Assembly: GCA_903877125.1 (NCBI GenBank)
Contig: CAIRCM010000044.1
Location: forward strand, 1 to 32,872
Reading direction: 5' to 3'
Length of the DNA stretch: 32,872 nucleotides
Source of the DNA: an uncultured Acetobacteraceae bacterium
GTDB lineage: Bacteria > Pseudomonadota > Alphaproteobacteria > Acetobacterales > Acetobacteraceae
The position numbers and the translations under genes were made by a program. The stretch's first letter is position 1; the number at the start of each line of letters is the position of its first letter. The notes below the pieces were generated by a model. That model saw only the letters and a list, made by a program, of their open reading frames with translations, was not told the DNA's origin and ran no database searches. Below are positions 1-8,283 of this stretch, piece by piece.

Positions 1-50
1 CCGACCACTCCCAAATCGTCATGGCCCGGCTCGTCCGGGCCATGACGATG
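1..50. repeat. Palindromic intergenic repeat, copy 1
   Basis: Positions 15-29 and 35-49 form a perfect 15-bp inverted repeat around a 5-base loop (CTCGT). Positions 1-42 recur at 32829-32870 with one mismatch, at position 22. The combination of a strong stem and a second intergenic copy fits a REP-like dispersed element. The stem could also act as a terminator for whatever lies upstream, but no T-tract follows it. Positions 51-158 hold nothing I recognise. Confidence 0.7.
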
Positions 51-158
51 TAACGAGACCGCCGCGACTTGGAGCGGTCATTTTTGCGCGTTGCCAAAGT
101 CTTTGTTTTGACCGGCAGCTTTGTCGGCACGCTGGCGCACTTATTTGCCGACGCTGCC

Positions 159-851
159 TTAAAACCGCTCCACCCACGGTCGCAGCTCAATCTCCCACGT
201 CCATGCCGAACGCGGCTGCGTCGCCACATGCCAATACGTGTCGGCGATCGCATCGGGATCGAGGAATTTGTCCGGATTGTCGTTCGGATCCGGCCGCGTC
301 GCGCCCCTGATCCCGCCGTCGATGACGAAATGGGCGACGTGCACGCCCTTGGGCGCCAGCTCCCGCGCCATGCTTTGCGCCAGCCCGCGCAAGGCGAACT
401 TGCCCATCGCGAAGGCCGCCGACTGCGGATAGCCTTTCACGCTGGCCGAGGCCCCGGTCAGCAGGATCGACCCGCTGCCCCGCGCGACCATATGGCGCGC
501 GGCCTGCTGGGCCACGAGGAATCCGCCATAGGCGCTCACCGCGATCGCCCGAGCGACCGCCGCGGGATCGACATCCGTGATGGGTCCGGGCGCGCGGGCG
601 GAGGCGTTGTAGACCACGATATCCGGCACCCCTTGGGTCGCGATCACCACATCGAACAGGGCCGCGACTTCCTCGGGTTCCGTCGCCTCGCAGGCGAAGG
701 TCGCGGCGGCGGTTTCGCCCGCCAGCGCCGTCAGTTTGTCGGTGTTGCGCGCGGCCAACGCCACCTGCAGTCCGTTCCTGGCGAAAAGCCTGGCGAGCGA
801 GGCACTCAACCCTGGCCCCACCCCAACGATCAATGCGGATTTCAGATCCAT
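159..851 (-). CDS. SDR-family oxidoreductase with Phe at the catalytic Tyr position
   Basis: This 230-residue protein has the short-chain dehydrogenase/reductase fold, with an N-terminal Rossmann segment containing GVGPGLSASLA (about residues 10-20) and a YNASA segment where the family usually has NNAG. The usual YxxxK catalytic motif reads FAMGK: Phe147 stands where the catalytic Tyr is expected and Lys151 is kept. The codon is TTC, read directly. The protein may therefore be a poor dehydrogenase, a binding protein, or use another residue. I chose the ATG at 849-851 over the longer frame because it lies one base after the TGA of the upstream SDR (853-1599). That spacing implies co-transcription and translational coupling. 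The substrate is unknown. Confidence 0.87.
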   Translation of the reverse strand: MDLKSALIVGVGPGLSASLARLFARNGLQVALAARNTDKLTALAGETAAATFACEATEPEEVAALFDVVIATQGVPDIVVYNASARAPGPITDVDPAAVARAIAVSAYGGFLVAQQAARHMVARGSGSILLTGASASVKGYPQSAAFAMGKFALRGLAQSMARELAPKGVHVAHFVIDGGIRGATRPDPNDNPDKFLDPDAIADTYWHVATQPRSAWTWEIELRPWVERF

Positions 852-852
852 G

Positions 853-1599
853 TCAGCGTCCTCCGGATACGGGGACGATGATCCCCGTGATGTAAGATGC
901 TTCCTCCGACGCCAACCACAAGACCGCCGTCGCCACTTCTTCCGCGCTGCCGGTCCGCCCCATCGGTACCCCGCCCACCAGGCGCACCAGCCGGTCCGGC
1001 AATCCTGCCCGAGCATGCAGGTCGGTCTCGATCAAACCGGGGCTGACCGCGTTGACCCGGATACCGCGTGGCGCGAGTTCTCTGGCCGACCCGATGGTCA
1101 GGCTGTCGACCGCGCCCTTCGACGCCGCGTAGTGAATCCATTCATTGGCCCCACCGATTTCCGCCGCGCGGGAGGAAATATTGACGATCGATCCGCCTTT
1201 TCCGCCCAGATCGGTCGCCATGCGCTTCACGGCCTCCCGCGTTGTCAGGAACGGTGCCCGCACGTTGACGGTCAGCACGTTGTCGAGCGCGTCGGCCGTG
1301 ATCGCGTCGATCTTGCAGACCGGGCCGGGCCCGCCGGCGTTGTTCACCAGCACGGCAACCGGGCCGAGCTCGCGGTCCACCGTCGCGAACATCGCCAGGA
1401 TCGACGCTTCCGAAGCCATTTCCGCCTGGATCGCCAAAGCCGCACCGCCGCCGGCCACGATGTCGGCGACCACGGCGTCCGCGAGCGCCCGATTGGACTG
1501 GTAGGTCAGCGCCACGGCGAACCCTCGGGCACCCGCCATCCTGGCAACCGCCGCGCCGATGCCCTGGCTGCCCCCGGTCACGATCATCACTGGCCGCAT
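853..1599 (-). CDS. Classical SDR-family NAD(P)-dependent oxidoreductase
   Basis: This 248-residue protein has all the classical SDR signatures. They are TGGSQGIG for cofactor binding near residue 8, VNNAG near residue 87, NISS, and the catalytic YAASK with Tyr157 and Lys161. PGLIETD follows the active site, and the C-terminus has the usual SYITGIIVPVSGG pattern. It resembles the FabG/glucose dehydrogenase type that reduces ketones or oxidises secondary alcohols in the cytoplasm, but the substrate cannot be read. An AAGGA ribosome-binding site lies 8 bases before the ATG. The gene is the first of a two-gene minus-strand operon with the variant SDR downstream. It is divergent from the acyl-CoA ligase at 1688, so the two may share a control region. 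Confidence 0.92.
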   Translation of the reverse strand: MRPVMIVTGGSQGIGAAVARMAGARGFAVALTYQSNRALADAVVADIVAGGGAALAIQAEMASEASILAMFATVDRELGPVAVLVNNAGGPGPVCKIDAITADALDNVLTVNVRAPFLTTREAVKRMATDLGGKGGSIVNISSRAAEIGGANEWIHYAASKGAVDSLTIGSARELAPRGIRVNAVSPGLIETDLHARAGLPDRLVRLVGGVPMGRTGSAEEVATAVLWLASEEASYITGIIVPVSGGR

Positions 1600-1611
1600 G
1601 TTACGTTTCCT

Positions 1612-1639
1612 TTGCTTCGATCCCCTGGTCGCCTATCAT
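1612..1639 (+). promoter_or_regulatory. Candidate promoter of the acyl-CoA ligase
   Basis: TTGCTT at 1612-1617 and TATCAT at 1634-1639 are 16 bases apart in the 88-base gap between the divergent SDR and ligase genes. The -10 matches the sigma-70 consensus at five of six bases; the -35 is weak. This is a visual match only. Confidence 0.3.
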
Positions 1640-1687
1640 TACGCCCGAAACGCCCAACCACAACGCGCCAAAATCGGAGGCACCCCC

Positions 1688-3322
1688 ATGCTCGGCCTGA
1701 TGCAATCCCAGAATCTGCTGATCTCCAGCATTCTGAAGCATGGCGCCCGGCATCATGCCTCGGCCCCTGTTGTCTCCCGCACCCATGAAGGCACGATGCA
1801 TCGTTACGGCTGGGCGGATGTGGAACGCCGTGCCCGCCGCCTGGTGCGCGCGATGGAAAAGCTTGGGATCGGCCAATCGGACCGCGCCGGCACCCTCGCC
1901 TGGAACGCCTACCGGCATCTGGAGGTCTACTACGCCGCTTCGGGCATGGGTGCGATCTGCCACACCATCAACCCGCGTCTGCATCCGGACGATATCGCCT
2001 ATATCATCAACCACGCGTCCGATCGCGTGCTGTTCGTCGACCTCAGTTTCGCACCGCTGATCGACGTGCTGGCGGACCGGATCAAGGATTGCGTGCGCGA
2101 TGTGGTCATGCTGTGCGACGCAGCGTCGATGCCCGAGGTAAAACCCGCCCCCGGAATGCGGGTACATTGCTACGACACCATCATGGAGGCGTCGGACGAG
2201 GATTACATCTGGCCTGATTTCGACGAAAACACGGCGAGCGCGCTGTGCTACACGTCCGGCACCACCGGCCGCCCGAAGGGCGTGCTGTACAGCCACCGTT
2301 CGACCTTCCTGCACGCCTATGCCGCATCCATGCCCGACGTGCTGTGCGCGCGCGCGAGCGAGCGGATTCTGCCGGTCGTGCCGATGTTCCACGTGAATGC
2401 CTGGGGCATTCCCTATGCCTGCGCCCTGACCGGGGCCGGGCTGATCCTGCCCGGGCGGCATCTGGACGGTGCCAGCCTCACGACCCTGCTCAATGACGAG
2501 AACGTCACGCTGACCTGCGGCGTGCCCACGATCTGGATGGGGTTGTTGCAGCATCTGCGCACGTCCGGGGAGAAACTCACCAGCGTCAAGCGCATCATGA
2601 CCGGCGGTTCCGCGACCCCGCCGCTGCTGGTCGAGGCATTCCGCGACGAACAGGGCGTCAACGTCGAGCAGGGCTGGGGCATGACCGAACTCAGCCCCGT
2701 CGGCACCTACAACGCGCCGAAGGAAGCGCAGTTGGGACTGGAGGGCGCGGCCTTCGTCAAGCACGCGCTGAAGCAGGGCCGGATTCTCGCCGGCATCGAC
2801 ATGAAGATCGTCGATGGCAACGGCAAGGAACTGCCGTGGGATGGGGAGGCTTTCGGCGATCTGAAGGTCAAGGGCCCCTGGATCGCGAGTGCCTATTTCG
2901 GCGACGAACCCGGGTCGGCGCTGGACGAGGACGGCTGGTTCGCCACCGGCGACGTATCCACCATCGACCCCGACGGGTTCATGGAGATCACCGACCGGTC
3001 CAAGGACGTGATCAAATCGGGCGGGGAATGGATCAGCTCCATCGCGCTGGAAAACATCGCTGTCTCCCACCCCGACGTCCTGGAAGCCGCGGTGATCGCG
3101 TCCCGTCATCCGAAATGGGACGAACGCCCGCTGCTCCTGGTCACGCCCAAGCCGGGACGGTCGATCGACGCGGCATCGGTGCTGAAAGTGTATGAGGGTC
3201 AGGTCGCGAAATGGTGGCTGCCGGACGCGGTGCTGGTGGTCGACGAACTGCCGCATACGGCGACGGGGAAATTGCAGAAGACGACGCTGCGGGCGGCCTA
3301 CAAGGATTATTATATGACTTGA
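1688..3322 (+). CDS. AMP-forming acyl-CoA ligase (fatty-acid CoA ligase type)
   Basis: This 544-residue adenylate-forming enzyme should activate a carboxylic acid to its acyl-AMP and then to the CoA thioester. It has the P-loop signature [11 protein letters not shown] at about 188-198, GWGMTELSP (MTE near 332), the hinge region with [17 protein letters not shown] and [12 protein letters not shown], and the C-terminal [10 protein letters not shown] carrying the catalytic Lys. The overall pattern is closest to medium- and long-chain fatty-acid and related CoA ligases. The start is the ATG at 1688, which has a GGAGG site at 1676-1680; the frame is open further upstream but no better start is seen. 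It faces the ABC permease at 3333 with only 10 bases between stop codons. The adjacent SDRs suggest a shared catabolic role, but the acid substrate is unknown. Confidence 0.93.
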   Translation: MLGLMQSQNLLISSILKHGARHHASAPVVSRTHEGTMHRYGWADVERRARRLVRAMEKLGIGQSDRAGTLAWNAYRHLEVYYAASGMGAICHTINPRLHPDDIAYIINHASDRVLFVDLSFAPLIDVLADRIKDCVRDVVMLCDAASMPEVKPAPGMRVHCYDTIMEASDEDYIWPDFDENTASALCYTSGTTGRPKGVLYSHRSTFLHAYAASMPDVLCARASERILPVVPMFHVNAWGIPYACALTGAGLILPGRHLDGASLTTLLNDENVTLTCGVPTIWMGLLQHLRTSGEKLTSVKRIMTGGSATPPLLVEAFRDEQGVNVEQGWGMTELSPVGTYNAPKEAQLGLEGAAFVKHALKQGRILAGIDMKIVDGNGKELPWDGEAFGDLKVKGPWIASAYFGDEPGSALDEDGWFATGDVSTIDPDGFMEITDRSKDVIKSGGEWISSIALENIAVSHPDVLEAAVIASRHPKWDERPLLLVTPKPGRSIDAASVLKVYEGQVAKWWLPDAVLVVDELPHTATGKLQKTTLRAAYKDYYMT

Positions 3323-3332
3323 ATGGCTGGTA

Positions 3333-4055
3333 CTACCCCCGCCGCAGGCGCCGGTCCACCGTCAGCAGCACCACGCTCATTGCCGCCGCGAACAACACCA
3401 GCAACAACGTCACGGCCATGATCACCGGAATGTTCTGCAACCCGATCGCGGTCATGAGCAAATACCCCAGCCCCTTCTGCGACCCAAACATCTCCCCCAG
3501 CAGCGTGCCGATCAGTGTCAGCGAAAACCCGATCCGCAAGCCCGAGAAAATCTCCGGCAACGCTGCCGGCCAAACAATAAACCGCAGCGTCTGCGCCCGC
3601 CCCATCCGCAAGCTCCGCGCCGAGCGCAGCAGCACCGGACTGACCTGGCGCACGCCGGACATGGCGAACAGCGCGATCGGGATCACCCCATGGATCGCGC
3701 CGAACGCGATCTTCGCCGGCAGGCCGATGCCAAAAATCAACAGCACGATCGGATAAAGCACGATCTTCGGCACCGCGTAGGCCGACGCCAGCATCGGCTC
3801 GGCCACGTTCGCCGCCAGTCGGTTCAACCCCACCGGCAGCCCGATACCCAACCCCAGCGCCGCCGACAGCACCAGCGCCACCCCGAACGCTCGCCCGGTT
3901 TCCGCCAGATGCTCCCAAAACCCGGCGGTCCCCAACAATTGCCCGAGATACAACACGGTATCGACGGGCGGAGACAGCGCATGCGCCCCGGCAAACGCGA
4001 ACAGCCCCTGCCAGACTACCAGCAACCCGGCGACGAGTAGGAGCCCGTTCCGCAT
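3333..4055 (-). CDS. ABC transporter permease, NitT/TauT (SsuC/TauC) type
   Basis: This hydrophobic protein of about 240 residues has five to six membrane segments. The central cytoplasmic loop has the pattern SVRQVSPVLLRSARSLRMG followed by LRFIVWPAALPEIFSGLR, which is the EAA coupling motif of the taurine/nitrate/sulfonate/thiamine-precursor importer class. I chose the ATG at 4053-4055 because it overlaps the TGA of the upstream permease by one base (TGATG), which implies translational coupling. An in-frame start at 4091 would add 12 residues and overlap the upstream gene by 37 bases. It is the last gene of the binding protein-permease-permease run. No ATP-binding subunit is encoded nearby. 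Confidence 0.9.
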   Translation of the reverse strand: MRNGLLLVAGLLVVWQGLFAFAGAHALSPPVDTVLYLGQLLGTAGFWEHLAETGRAFGVALVLSAALGLGIGLPVGLNRLAANVAEPMLASAYAVPKIVLYPIVLLIFGIGLPAKIAFGAIHGVIPIALFAMSGVRQVSPVLLRSARSLRMGRAQTLRFIVWPAALPEIFSGLRIGFSLTLIGTLLGEMFGSQKGLGYLLMTAIGLQNIPVIMAVTLLLVLFAAAMSVVLLTVDRRLRRG

Positions 4056-4804
4056 CAGCGCCCGCGCCGGGCCAGCAACGACCGCTCCCACGCATGCAGC
4101 GCCATGTTCAAGACGGCACTGAGCAACAGGATCAGCAAAATCAACGGATACATGATGCCATTATCGAAATTGTTGAAAGCGAAATTGATCTCGTAGCCCA
4201 ACCCGTCCCGGGACATGATGAACTCCGCCCCGACCACCCCGATGAACGCATAGGACACCGCCAGCTTCACCCCCGTGACCAGAAACGGCGCCGCGCAGGG
4301 CAGCGTGATCCGACGCGCCGTCTCCAACGGCCCCAGTTGGTAGGCGCGCGCCGTGCGTAACAATACCCGCGGAACGCGATCGAGGCCGGACAAGGTGCTG
4401 GTCAGCATCGCGATCATGCCGAGCATGAACCCGATCAGCACCTGCGGCGTGCTGCCCAGCCCGAACAGCACGATGAACAGCGGATAGAACGCATAGACCG
4501 GGATGGCGTAATAAGTCGCGAACAGCGGCTCCAGCGTCTCGCGCAGGCCGCGCCAGCGATGGATCGTCACGCCCAGGACAACGCCCGTCACGACTGAAAG
4601 ACCTACCGCCATCGCCACGTCCGCCAGCGTCTTGACGATGGCCCCGGCCATGCTCCCCGCCCGCAATATCCCCCACAAATCCCGCACGACGACGCTTGGT
4701 GCCGGCATGGTGAAGGCCGAGATCGCGCCGAACCGGCACAGCCCCTCCAACGTCGCCAGCATCGCCGCAACGATCGCCAGCCGATACAAGCCCGCGCGGC
4801 GCAT
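4055..4804 (-). CDS. ABC transporter permease, NitT/TauT type
   Basis: This 249-residue integral membrane protein is homologous to the downstream permease. It begins with a basic N-terminus and a first membrane helix, then four to five further helices. The coupling loop contains DRVPRVLLRTARAYQLG and ARRITLPCAAPFLVTGVK, matching the EAA motif. The pattern SRDGLGYEINFAF near the C-terminus is also typical of the class. It starts 6 bases after the binding-protein gene and overlaps the next permease by one base. The two permeases probably form a heterodimeric channel in the inner membrane. The transported solute is unknown. Confidence 0.92.
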   Translation of the reverse strand: MRRAGLYRLAIVAAMLATLEGLCRFGAISAFTMPAPSVVVRDLWGILRAGSMAGAIVKTLADVAMAVGLSVVTGVVLGVTIHRWRGLRETLEPLFATYYAIPVYAFYPLFIVLFGLGSTPQVLIGFMLGMIAMLTSTLSGLDRVPRVLLRTARAYQLGPLETARRITLPCAAPFLVTGVKLAVSYAFIGVVGAEFIMSRDGLGYEINFAFNNFDNGIMYPLILLILLLSAVLNMALHAWERSLLARRGR

Positions 4805-4810
4805 CGATTA

Positions 4811-5794
4811 TCAGTGCGGCTTCAGATCGTCGGGCAGGAAACCGGTATCCACAAGCTTGCTCCAATCCGGGTTGCCGGTGAACGCGCCAACGACGGTCTG
4901 CGCATGAATCATCCGGTCCATCCCGGCGAAATCGAAACTGCCCGGGCCCCAGTAGTGCACCCCGGCCTTGCCCTCGTTCTTCGTCAGTCGGTTGACCGCC
5001 GCCCGCACCACGGCGGGATCGAGGTTGTAGACCTTGGCGATAATATCCCCCGCCTCATCCGGGTGCGCGTACATGAAGTCCACCGCCTTGCGCCGGCCGC
5101 GGATGATCGCACGGATGAAATCCGGGTGTTCCCGCGCCGCGGTGCCGGTTGTCACGCCGATGACATCGCAGAGCGGCGGCAACACGTCGGCGGCGAAAAC
5201 GATCGGCTGCAGATCGGCGGCGTTCTTCGACCAGACGGGATCGGCGAGCGTCGCGACATCGATCGCGCCTTGTCCGAGCGCCACGATCTGCTCCCCGAAG
5301 CCGCCGACGCGCACCAATTCGGCATCGGTGGGCTTCAGACCGATACTCTCCAGCAGCAGCACATCCAGCGCCTGGCTGGTGGATTTCGGATTGGTGTAGC
5401 CGATTTTGTGGCCTTTCAGATCGGCCACCGTCCGGATCGCGGACCCTTTTTTGCTCGCCCAGGCGAACTCCGCCACCGTCAGAACGTTGTCGCTGACGAT
5501 CCGCAGATCGGCCCCCTGCTGGATCGCGGACACGGTGCCGGCCAGATCGATCTCCCCATACGGAAGGTTTCCGCCCAGCATGATGCGCACCGTCGTCCCG
5601 CCCCCGGCCGAGGACAGGATGCCGGAAACATCCGCCCCTTCCTGCTGGAAGAACCCTTTTTCCATCGCGATGGCATAGGGCATGCCGTTCGCCGCCACGC
5701 CGTAGTTGCTGACGACGATCTGCTCGGCGGCGTTCGCGCCGTATGCGCCCAGCAGCATCGTGCCGAACAGAAGAGTGCGAAGAAGGCGCGACAT
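4811..5794 (-). CDS. ABC transporter substrate-binding protein, NitT/TauT (NMT1-like)
   Basis: This 327-residue periplasmic binding protein has an N-terminal signal peptide (basic start, hydrophobic core, cleavage expected after GANA near residue 22). The mature part begins with EQIVVSNYGVAANGMPYAIAMEKGFFQQEG, the layout of the NMT1/SsuA-like family. Features such as GGGTTVRIMLGG, ADLKGHKIGYTNPKSTSQ and GAIDVATLADPVW line the expected ligand cleft. The ATG has AGGGGAA a few bases upstream. It is first in the transporter operon, 44 bases after the GNAT gene on the same strand. The ligand cannot be stated; this family covers sulfonates, nitrate, thiamine precursors and aromatic acids. Confidence 0.93.
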   Translation of the reverse strand: MSRLLRTLLFGTMLLGAYGANAAEQIVVSNYGVAANGMPYAIAMEKGFFQQEGADVSGILSSAGGGTTVRIMLGGNLPYGEIDLAGTVSAIQQGADLRIVSDNVLTVAEFAWASKKGSAIRTVADLKGHKIGYTNPKSTSQALDVLLLESIGLKPTDAELVRVGGFGEQIVALGQGAIDVATLADPVWSKNAADLQPIVFAADVLPPLCDVIGVTTGTAAREHPDFIRAIIRGRRKAVDFMYAHPDEAGDIIAKVYNLDPAVVRAAVNRLTKNEGKAGVHYWGPGSFDFAGMDRMIHAQTVVGAFTGNPDWSKLVDTGFLPDDLKPH

Positions 5795-5837
5795 GACGTT
5801 CCCCTGAATGCGTTGTCCGCAGTGTGTGGCCGTTGAT

Positions 5838-5843
5838 ATTATA
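5838..5843 (-). promoter_or_regulatory. Candidate -10 element upstream of the ABC transporter operon
   Basis: A perfect TATAAT reads on the minus strand at 5843-5838, overlapping the stop codon of the GNAT gene and 44 bases before the binding-protein ATG. I see no good -35 at the correct distance, so it is a weak call. If real, it would let the transporter be expressed separately from ubiE-coaBC-GNAT. Confidence 0.3.
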
Positions 5844-6384
5844 AATCCAGCACCATCAGGGCCTCATCGTGGCCGGTGCCGTCAACGCGGATGGCGTCCG
5901 GCTCGATCCCATAACGCCGAAAGCCCAGGGCGTGGTACAGATTCTCGGCGGGCGCATTCCCAACCGTCACGCCCAGTCGCAGCGACGCGAGGCCGGCATC
6001 GCGCGCGGCCTGGATCGCACTTTCCATCATCCGCCGGGCCAGCCCGCGCCCCCGATGCGCCGGGCGCAGGTAAACCCCAACGAGCAACCCTTTGTGCCGC
6101 AGCTTCGATCCGGGAGCGACGAACAGCCCCGCCGTTCCAACGAGGACCCCATCCACGAAACAACCGAACGTATTGGGCAGTCGGCGTGCGAAAAACGCCA
6201 GATCCTGGCTGGCCTCGTCTTCGAGTGAACTGCTGAACGCCTCAGGCGCCGTACGCAACGCTTCCAGGCGCAGCGCCCGATAGGCCTCGGCGTCCGCGCT
6301 TGCCAGCCGTCGGATTATCGCAACGCTTCCGCGATCCGCAGCGCCAGCCGCCGCGCGACGTCGTCCTTCGCCAGCCGAGGCCAT
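5839..6384 (-). CDS. GNAT-family N-acetyltransferase
   Basis: This 181-residue protein has the GNAT fold. The acetyl-CoA site is VGVYLRPAHRGRGLARRMME (R/Q-x-x-G-x-G/A pattern as RGRGLA), followed by the typical NAPAENLYHALGFRRYGIEP. It should transfer acetyl from acetyl-CoA to an amine; the acceptor is unknown. The homologous part begins only at about residue 24 (IRRLASADAEAYRALRLEAL). Even so, the only canonical start upstream is the ATG at 6384, which is preceded by GAGGAG at a 7-base spacing. The gene thus begins 70 bases inside the 3' end of coaBC. The first 20 or so Ala/Arg/Gly-rich residues look like a by-product of that overlap. Confidence 0.88.
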   Translation of the reverse strand: MASAGEGRRRAAAGAADRGSVAIIRRLASADAEAYRALRLEALRTAPEAFSSSLEDEASQDLAFFARRLPNTFGCFVDGVLVGTAGLFVAPGSKLRHKGLLVGVYLRPAHRGRGLARRMMESAIQAARDAGLASLRLGVTVGNAPAENLYHALGFRRYGIEPDAIRVDGTGHDEALMVLDL

Positions 6385-7505
6385 TCCTCCACTCCTCGCG
6401 GACCGATCAGGTGCACCGCGTTCTCCGTCCCGCCCATGATGCCGGTTTCCGGCGAGACATCGTTGGCCACGATGAAATCGGCATTCTTACGTTGCAACTT
6501 CGATTGCGCGTTCGCCAGCAGATCGTTCGTCTCGGCGGCGAATCCGACAACGATCCGTGGCCGCGTCGGCCCGGCGGCCGCGATCGTTGCCAGGATATCG
6601 GGGTTCGGCACCAGTTCCAGCGCCGGCGCCGCGACCCCCGGCTGCTTCTTGATCTTGCCGTCCGAGGCGTTGGCGACCCGCCAGTCGGCCACCGCCGCTG
6701 CGAACACCGCGGCATCCGCCGGCAACGCGGCCTGGCAGGCTTCCAGCATTTCCCGAGCGCTTTCGACCCGGGTCACCGCGACACCCGCCGGATCGGGCAC
6801 CGATACCGGTCCGGAAACCAATGTCACCCTGGCGCCCAGCGCGGCCAAGGCCGCGGCGATCGCGTGGCCCTGCCGCCCGGACGACCGGTTGGCGATATAG
6901 CGAACCGGGTCGATCGGCTCATGCGTTGGCCCGCTGGTCACCAGCACGTGCCGGCCCGACAACGGGCGCACCGGGTGCAACAGCGCCTCGATCGCCGCCA
7001 GAATCGCCGCCGGCTCCGACATCCGCCCCGGCCCAAACTCATTGCACGCCATCGTCCCTTCGTCGGGCCCGACCACCTGTACGCCGCGGGTCCGCAACGT
7101 CGTCATGTTCGCCTGGGTTGCCGGGTGCAGCCACATCCGCACGTTCATCGCGGGTGCCACCAGTACCGGCTTGTCGGTCGCCAGCAACACGGTCGAGGCC
7201 AGATCGTCGGCCAGCCCGCCGGCCATCTTGGCCAGCAAATTCGCTGTCGCCGGGGCAACGACCAGCAGATCGGCGGAGCGGGAAAGCTGAATATGCCCCA
7301 TCTCGCTTTCATCGGTGAGCGAGAACAACTGTCCGTAAACCGTATTCTCCGACAGCGCCTGCAACGACAATCTGGTCACAAACTGCTCGGCATTATCCGT
7401 GGTAACGCAGGTGACACCGTAGCCGGATTTCCGGAGCAGACGGATCAGTTCCAGTGCCTTGTAAGCGGCGATGCCGCCGGAAACGATCAGCAATACGCGC
7501 TTCAT
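6315..7505 (-). CDS. coaBC: Bifunctional phosphopantothenoylcysteine decarboxylase/phosphopantothenate-cysteine ligase
   Basis: CoaBC joins cysteine to 4'-phosphopantothenate and decarboxylates the product to phosphopantetheine, two steps of coenzyme A synthesis. The 396-residue length is normal. The N-terminal flavoprotein decarboxylase shows SGGIAAYK, the PATANLLAKMAGGLADDL FMN region, PAMN and the ACNEFGPGRM active-site Cys loop. The C-terminal synthetase begins at LSGRHVLVTSGPTHEPIDP, with RYIANRSSGRQGHAIA and the later KIKK segment. The start codon overlaps the ubiE stop as ATGA (7502-7505), so the two are coupled. In many alphaproteobacteria ubiB lies between ubiE and coaBC; it is absent here. 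Confidence 0.97.
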   Translation of the reverse strand: MKRVLLIVSGGIAAYKALELIRLLRKSGYGVTCVTTDNAEQFVTRLSLQALSENTVYGQLFSLTDESEMGHIQLSRSADLLVVAPATANLLAKMAGGLADDLASTVLLATDKPVLVAPAMNVRMWLHPATQANMTTLRTRGVQVVGPDEGTMACNEFGPGRMSEPAAILAAIEALLHPVRPLSGRHVLVTSGPTHEPIDPVRYIANRSSGRQGHAIAAALAALGARVTLVSGPVSVPDPAGVAVTRVESAREMLEACQAALPADAAVFAAAVADWRVANASDGKIKKQPGVAAPALELVPNPDILATIAAAGPTRPRIVVGFAAETNDLLANAQSKLQRKNADFIVANDVSPETGIMGGTENAVHLIGPRGVEEWPRLAKDDVARRLALRIAEALR

Positions 7506-8254
7506 AGCCGCCACCCCGCGTGAATCGCCGCGATCCCGCCCGATAGATTGCGCACCGTGACACGTGCCAGCCCGGCCGCCCGCATCATACCCGCCAGCCG
7601 TTCCTGGTCCGGAAACGTGCGGATGCTTTCCGCCAGATACTGGTAACTGTCCGCGTCCTTCGCCACGATCCGGCCGATCCGCGGCAAGGCCTTGAATGAC
7701 CACGCGTCGTATAACGGCACCAGCGCCGCGACCCGCACCTTGGAGAACTCCAGACACAGGAAGCGTCCGCCCGGTTTCAGCACGCGCCTGGCCTCGGCCA
7801 GCACCGCGTCCTTGTCGGTGCAGTTGCGCAAGCCGAACGCCATGGACACCCGGTCCACCGACCTGTCCGGCAGTGGCAGGCGTTCGGCATCTGCCACCAG
7901 GAACGAGACGTCGCCGACCAGTCCCTTGTTTACCGCCCGGTCCCGTCCGACCGCCAACATCGCCGGGTTGATGTCCGACAGCAGCGCCCGCCCGCCGCCC
8001 TGGCCGAGCCACCCGAAGGTGATGTCGCCGGTCCCGCCGGCCAGATCCAGCAGCGCGTGGTTCGGTCGCGGGCGCAGATCGCCGACGAAAATCCGCTTCC
8101 AGACCCGATGGATTCCCAACGACATGATGTCGTTCATCACGTCGTATTTCGGCGCCACACTTTCGAACACGGCGCGCACCATGCCGGCCTTCTCGGCGCG
8201 CGGCACGGTACGGAAGCCGAAATCGGCGATCTCTGGGGTTGGGTTGTCGCTCAT
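7502..8254 (-). CDS. ubiE: Ubiquinone/menaquinone biosynthesis C-methyltransferase UbiE
   Basis: UbiE methylates the quinone ring precursor in ubiquinone (and menaquinone) synthesis using S-adenosylmethionine. The 250-residue protein has the family N-terminal block YDVMNDIMSLGIHRVWKR and the SAM-binding LLDLAGGTGDITF. It also has SDINPAMLAVGRDRA, the AFGLRNCTDKDAVLAEARRVLKPGG block, and the C-terminal NLSGGIAAIHAGWR that marks the UbiE/COQ5 family. I chose the ATG at 8254; a GTG two codons upstream is the alternative. It is divergent from mutM with only 29 bases between start codons, and coupled to coaBC by a 4-base overlap. Confidence 0.97.
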   Translation of the reverse strand: MSDNPTPEIADFGFRTVPRAEKAGMVRAVFESVAPKYDVMNDIMSLGIHRVWKRIFVGDLRPRPNHALLDLAGGTGDITFGWLGQGGGRALLSDINPAMLAVGRDRAVNKGLVGDVSFLVADAERLPLPDRSVDRVSMAFGLRNCTDKDAVLAEARRVLKPGGRFLCLEFSKVRVAALVPLYDAWSFKALPRIGRIVAKDADSYQYLAESIRTFPDQERLAGMMRAAGLARVTVRNLSGGIAAIHAGWRL

Positions 8255-8283
8255 AACCACACTCTATAGCCTGTCCGACCATC

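Noticed and set aside
8255-8283. Shared promoter elements between ubiE and mutM
   Set aside because: Only 29 bases separate the starts and no -35/-10 pair could be placed convincingly; the promoters probably overlap the coding regions.
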